Assembly (NCBI GenBank): GCA_029555415.1
Contig: JAKPSI010000031.1
Location: forward strand, 1-64,000
Reading direction: 5' to 3'
DNA length: 64,000 nucleotides
Source: Bacteroidota bacterium
Lineage (GTDB): Bacteria > Bacteroidota > Bacteroidia > Chitinophagales > Chitinophagaceae
In this document: piece after piece, positions 60,860 through 64,000 of the stretch
Position numbering within the stretch: the stretch's first letter is position 1
How the letters are laid out: each line of letters starts with the position of its first letter
Position numbers and translations under genes: made by a program
Notes under the pieces: model-generated
Seen by the model: only the letters and a program-made list of their open reading frames with translations
Told to the model about the DNA's origin: nothing
Databases searched by the model: none

Positions 60860-61528
60860 ATGCCAAGTGTTAAAATACCGAGGAAAAGCACTGACTTTGA
60901 CATGACTCCTTTCGTGGATATTGCCTTCCTCATTCTTTCGTTCTTCATGCTGGCAACAAAATTCAAGCCGCCTGAACCGGTGGAGATCACTACACCGAAT
61001 TCCGTTTCTTCAGAACCACTTCCGGAGAACGACGCGGTGATGATCACGATCGATAAAAACGACAAGGTTTACTTCTCTATTTTTTCTGAGAAAGACCCGG
61101 GCGTTTTCGATCAGATCATCAAGGATCTGAATACGCAGAAGAACCTGAATCTTACGAATCAGGAAATGGTCAATTTCAGGAAAACAGCTTCAGTTGGCGT
61201 TCCTTTCTCCAGTCTGAAATCCCTGCTCGGTGTAGCTCCGGATGATCAGAAGAACGTTAATCAGCCTGGTATTCCTGTTATGGACTCCGCGACCAATGAG
61301 CTCGTTTGGTGGATCTCCGAAGCGCAAAGTGCCTTTTCCGGCAAAGCGCTGAGGTATCTTATTAAAGGAGATGCAAAGTCGAAATACCCCACTTTTGAAG
61401 CGGTGGTAAGTGCCCTTAAGCGCAATGATCAGTTCAAATACAACCTGGTGACAGCTCCGGAAGATGTTCCGGCCAACTCCGCCCTGGATGTATTTAACAG
61501 AACACAGCCTGCGGACGCTAAAAAATAG
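60860..61528 (+). CDS. exbD: ExbD/TolR-family protein (first copy)
   Basis: The 222-residue protein has the critical aspartate in DMTPFVDIAFLILSF, one membrane helix, and a longer periplasmic domain than E. coli ExbD (about 140 residues). It is the channel partner of ExbB. Bacteroidota commonly carry two exbD genes in tandem. Confidence 0.92.
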   Translation: MPSVKIPRKSTDFDMTPFVDIAFLILSFFMLATKFKPPEPVEITTPNSVSSEPLPENDAVMITIDKNDKVYFSIFSEKDPGVFDQIIKDLNTQKNLNLTNQEMVNFRKTASVGVPFSSLKSLLGVAPDDQKNVNQPGIPVMDSATNELVWWISEAQSAFSGKALRYLIKGDAKSKYPTFEAVVSALKRNDQFKYNLVTAPEDVPANSALDVFNRTQPADAKK

Positions 61529-61560
61529 AAATTAATTTTAATTAATAAAACGTAATTGAT

Positions 61561-62178
61561 ATGGCAAGTATAGATACCGGTGGTGGCGATAGTGGCCACA
61601 AAAAAGGACCGGGGGTCAAGAAAGCCAAGAAACTTTCTACCCGCGTGGACATGACGCCCATGGTGGACCTGGGGTTTCTCCTGATCACCTTCTTCATCTT
61701 TACGACTACCATGAGCAGTCCTACAACAATGGACCTGAACATGCCCAAGGATACGAATAAGGACGAAGAGCTGAACAAGACAAAGGAATCAGGTGCGCTG
61801 ACGGTCCTGCTGGGAAAAGGCGACCAGGTCTACTATTATGAAGGCCAGCTTTTACCCGATGCTTCTAACTTCAAACAGACCACTTTCAAAGGGATCCGTG
61901 ATGAGATCATCAGTAAGAAAAAATCTGTGATCAGCGCTTACAGGACCGATGCCGATTGTGAGGCAAAAGCCCGTGAGAAAGGAAGACCGGTGAGTGACTG
62001 TGCGGAGCAGGACTTCGTGGTGGTGATCAAGCCTGACAAAGAAGCCACTTATAAGAACACAGTGGACATCCTCGACGAAATGACGATCAACAGGGTAAAA
62101 CGTTTTGCCATGGTGAAGATCCTTGATGTTGAGCAGCAGCTGATCAATGTTACTGAAGCAAACGCAGGCATTAAATAA
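61561..62178 (+). CDS. exbD: ExbD/TolR-family protein (second copy)
   Basis: The 205-residue protein has DMTPMVDLGFLLITFFIF, with the conserved aspartate. A Gly-Lys-rich N-terminus precedes the helix. It differs from the first copy in the periplasmic part, so the two may form a mixed dimer. It lies 32 nt after the first exbD. Confidence 0.92.
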   Translation: MASIDTGGGDSGHKKGPGVKKAKKLSTRVDMTPMVDLGFLLITFFIFTTTMSSPTTMDLNMPKDTNKDEELNKTKESGALTVLLGKGDQVYYYEGQLLPDASNFKQTTFKGIRDEIISKKKSVISAYRTDADCEAKAREKGRPVSDCAEQDFVVVIKPDKEATYKNTVDILDEMTINRVKRFAMVKILDVEQQLINVTEANAGIK

Positions 62179-62234
62179 TGCAAAGTGGTGTGGAAATCAC
62201 CGCTTAGTGAATCTAATTTTAAACAAACTCAATA

Positions 62235-63062
62235 ATGGAAGCCAATAAAATACTTTCAGCCGACATTCTTGACCTGCTTTTCGAAGACAGGAACAAGGAA
62301 TATGGGGCTTACGATCTGCGTAAGACCTATAACAGGCGGATTACCAGGGCTTTGATCATGACCGCATCCGTGGCGCTGCTCGCGCTGATCGGCTCGGCCC
62401 TGGCAAGCACCCTGAAAAACAACGGCGCCAAGAAACTGAAGATGACCGAAGTGACCCTTCAGGACATCAAACAGGAAGAAAAGAAAGAGGAGCCGCCTCC
62501 GCCGCCCCCGCCCAAGCAAGAACCCCCCAAAGTGGAAATGACCAAGTTCACACCTCCCAAGATCGTAAAAGATGAAGAGGTGAAGAAAGAGGACATCCCC
62601 CCTGTGGTTGAAGACCTGAAAGACACCAAGATCGACGTTCAAAGTCAGGAAGGTGTGAAAGATGAGGGTATCGTAGCTGAAAAGGTCGACGAGGGTAAAC
62701 AGATCGTTGAAGAAAAGAAAGAAGACGACGAAAACAAGATCTTTGATAAGGTAGAAATTGAAGCCGGCTTCCCCGGTGGCGAAGGCAAATGGCGTTCGTA
62801 CCTGGAAAGAAACTGTAATGGTCAGGTAGCTTCCGATAACGGTGCACCCGAAGGAACCTACACAACTATCGTTCAGTTCGTGGTGGATAAGGAAGGCAAT
62901 ATCTCCGATGTTCGCCCCCTCACCAACCATGGTTTCGGTATGGAAGATGAAGCAATGCGTGTTATTAAAAAAGGACCGAAATGGACACCCGCTGTTCAGA
63001 ACGGCCGTAACGTAAAAGCTTACCGTAAACAACCGATCACGTTCGTGGTTACCGGTGAATAA
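62235..63062 (+). CDS. tonB: TonB energy transducer (second copy)
   Basis: The 275-residue protein shares NKEYGAYDLRKTYNRR with the first copy. A membrane helix (about 40-57) is followed by a long acidic-proline linker (EEPPPPPPPKQEPPK), then the TonB domain with EAGFPGGEGKW and KWTPAVQNGRNVKAYRKQPITF. It is the last gene of the exbB-exbD-exbD-tonB operon, followed by a strong terminator. Confidence 0.95.
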   Translation: MEANKILSADILDLLFEDRNKEYGAYDLRKTYNRRITRALIMTASVALLALIGSALASTLKNNGAKKLKMTEVTLQDIKQEEKKEEPPPPPPPKQEPPKVEMTKFTPPKIVKDEEVKKEDIPPVVEDLKDTKIDVQSQEGVKDEGIVAEKVDEGKQIVEEKKEDDENKIFDKVEIEAGFPGGEGKWRSYLERNCNGQVASDNGAPEGTYTTIVQFVVDKEGNISDVRPLTNHGFGMEDEAMRVIKKGPKWTPAVQNGRNVKAYRKQPITFVVTGE

Positions 63063-63082
63063 CCGGATCCCTTTACATCATA

Positions 63083-63111
63083 AAACCTCCCGCATTCCGG
63101 GAGGTTTTTTT
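63083..63111 (+). terminator. Terminator after the exb-tonB operon
   Basis: CCTCCCG (63086-63092) pairs with CGGGAGG (63098-63104), followed by seven T. Clear rho-independent terminator. Confidence 0.92.
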
Positions 63112-63156
63112 ATGCCCTGCCGGGGCCTGACAGCCTGCCAATCGCCCGAATTCAGC

Positions 63157-63164
63157 TAATTTTG
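63157..63164 (+). promoter_or_regulatory. -7 promoter box abutting mnmE
   Basis: TAATTTTG fits TAnnTTTG and ends 5 nt before the mnmE ATG at 63170. Confidence 0.5.
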
Positions 63165-63169
63165 AACGC

Positions 63170-64000
63170 ATGACACACAGGCTTACCGGCTGGGACGACA
63201 CGATCGTGGCATTGGCCACTCCGCCCGGCGTGGGTGCCATCGGTGTCATCCGCCTCAGCGGTAAACAGGCCTGGCCCATCACGGCCCAAATGTTCAGCAG
63301 TAAAGACCTGCTGCAACAATCCTCCCACACCATCCATGTTGGTCTGCTGCGCGACAGTGATCAGATACTCGATGAGGCCGTGGTATCCCTTTTCCGTGGT
63401 CCGAAGTCCTACACCGGAGAAGATGTCGTGGAGATCAGTGCGCATGGTTCTCCTTTCATACAGCAAACGATCATAGATGCCTGCATTCAGCGGGGCGCCA
63501 GACTGGCAAAGGCAGGAGAGTTCACACAAAGGGCATTCCTGAATGGCAAACTGGATCTGGCGCAGGCGGAAGCCGTGGCGGACCTCATCGCCAGTTCCAC
63601 CGAAGCCTCCCGTAAAGCGGCCATCCATACCATGCGGGGCGGGTTCTCTGAACAGCTCCGGGCTCTCCGGGAACAACTGATCCGTTTCGCGGCACTGATC
63701 GAACTGGAACTTGATTTTTCACAGGAAGATGTGGAGTTCGCGGATCGGGATCAATTCTATGCGCTGATCGGGGAAATGGAACAGGTCACGGGAAAACTCA
63801 TCGCTTCCTTCCGTCTGGGTAATGTGATCCGTAATGGTGTTTCCGTAGCGATCATCGGAAAACCGAATGCCGGAAAATCAACATTACTGAACGCCTTGCT
63901 GCAGGAAGACCGCGCAATCGTCAGTGATATTCCCGGCACGACACGTGATACGATCGAAGAACTGATCAATATAGACGGTATCTTATTCCGTCTCATCGAT
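63170..64000 (+). CDS. mnmE: tRNA uridine-5-carboxymethylaminomethyl modification GTPase MnmE (partial)
   Basis: The first 277 codons are present and the gene runs off the right edge. The N-terminal domain has the folate-binding opening ([23 protein letters not shown]). Next come the helical domain and the start of the GTPase domain: P-loop [16 protein letters not shown] and the switch [12 protein letters not shown]. With MnmG it modifies the wobble uridine of several tRNAs. A -7 box lies 5 nt upstream. Confidence 0.95.
   Translation, partial: MTHRLTGWDDTIVALATPPGVGAIGVIRLSGKQAWPITAQMFSSKDLLQQSSHTIHVGLLRDSDQILDEAVVSLFRGPKSYTGEDVVEISAHGSPFIQQTIIDACIQRGARLAKAGEFTQRAFLNGKLDLAQAEAVADLIASSTEASRKAAIHTMRGGFSEQLRALREQLIRFAALIELELDFSQEDVEFADRDQFYALIGEMEQVTGKLIASFRLGNVIRNGVSVAIIGKPNAGKSTLLNALLQEDRAIVSDIPGTTRDTIEELINIDGILFRLID

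Noticed and set aside
62256-63032. A 258-residue open frame on the minus strand across the second tonB
   Set aside because: It lies entirely antisense to a well-supported gene and has low-complexity Phe/Leu/Arg runs, the mirror of the Pro/Glu/Lys-rich TonB linker.
1-64000. tRNA, rRNA or tmRNA genes
   Set aside because: I saw no T-arm-like GGTTCAAATCC context with a plausible cloverleaf and no rRNA sequence; a tRNAscan-SE and Infernal run would settle it.

Overview
The window looks like a chromosomal segment of a Bacteroidota bacterium, most likely a Chitinophagaceae-type aerobe. The signs are a fused CcoN-CcoO cbb3 oxidase subunit, a short primary sigma factor without region 1.1, a TonB-dependent receptor with a carboxypeptidase-regulatory-like N-domain, a short NuoG, an S16 protein with a long basic tail, few Shine-Dalgarno sequences, and recurring TAnnTTTG boxes (the Bacteroidota -7 promoter element). 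The window opens inside ccoP and closes inside mnmE. I recognised no rRNA, tRNA, CRISPR array, insertion sequence or prophage.

Region 1 (1-6.4 kb) is a cbb3 oxidase locus on the minus strand (ccoI, ccoS, ccoNO, ccoQ, ccoP). It faces a plus-strand regulator that joins a receiver domain to a CRP/FNR-type DNA-binding module. Two FNR-like palindromes lie about 70 nt before ccoS and ccoI. Region 2 (6.4-20.4 kb) is housekeeping: hsp20, an S4-domain protein, an M20 peptidase, dinB, rimM, rpsP, ffh, the primary sigma factor, an LptF/G-type permease, a cation diffusion facilitator and OsmC.

Region 3 (20.4-29.6 kb) is a sulfur assimilation cluster: an Rrf2 regulator with four cysteines, a 1-Cys peroxiredoxin, APS reductase (cysH), cysD, a TauE-type permease with a siroheme-synthase-like N-terminus, a TonB-dependent receptor, a DUF2490 protein and cysN. 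cysD and cysN are split by about 5 kb. Region 4 (29.6-39 kb) holds two pseudouridine synthases, a Spy-like periplasmic protein, rlmN, a thiolase, a DUF4836-like protein, hisS and a low-molecular-weight phosphatase.

Region 5 (39-63 kb) is one plus-strand run: tonB, a small membrane protein, a PstS-like lipoprotein and a TPR protein; then a complete 14-subunit Complex I operon (nuoA to nuoN) with four extra genes embedded in it; then an ABC permease and exbB-exbD-exbD-tonB; then mnmE. Complex I and the cbb3 oxidase build proton-motive force, and Exb/TonB spends it on outer-membrane transport.

The most unusual signal is a set of intergenic arrays with a strict 7-nt period but a different word at each site. 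Several begin at the first base after a stop codon. The largest fills the whole 173-bp gap before nuoF. Two arrays share a composite order of two word types around a common core.
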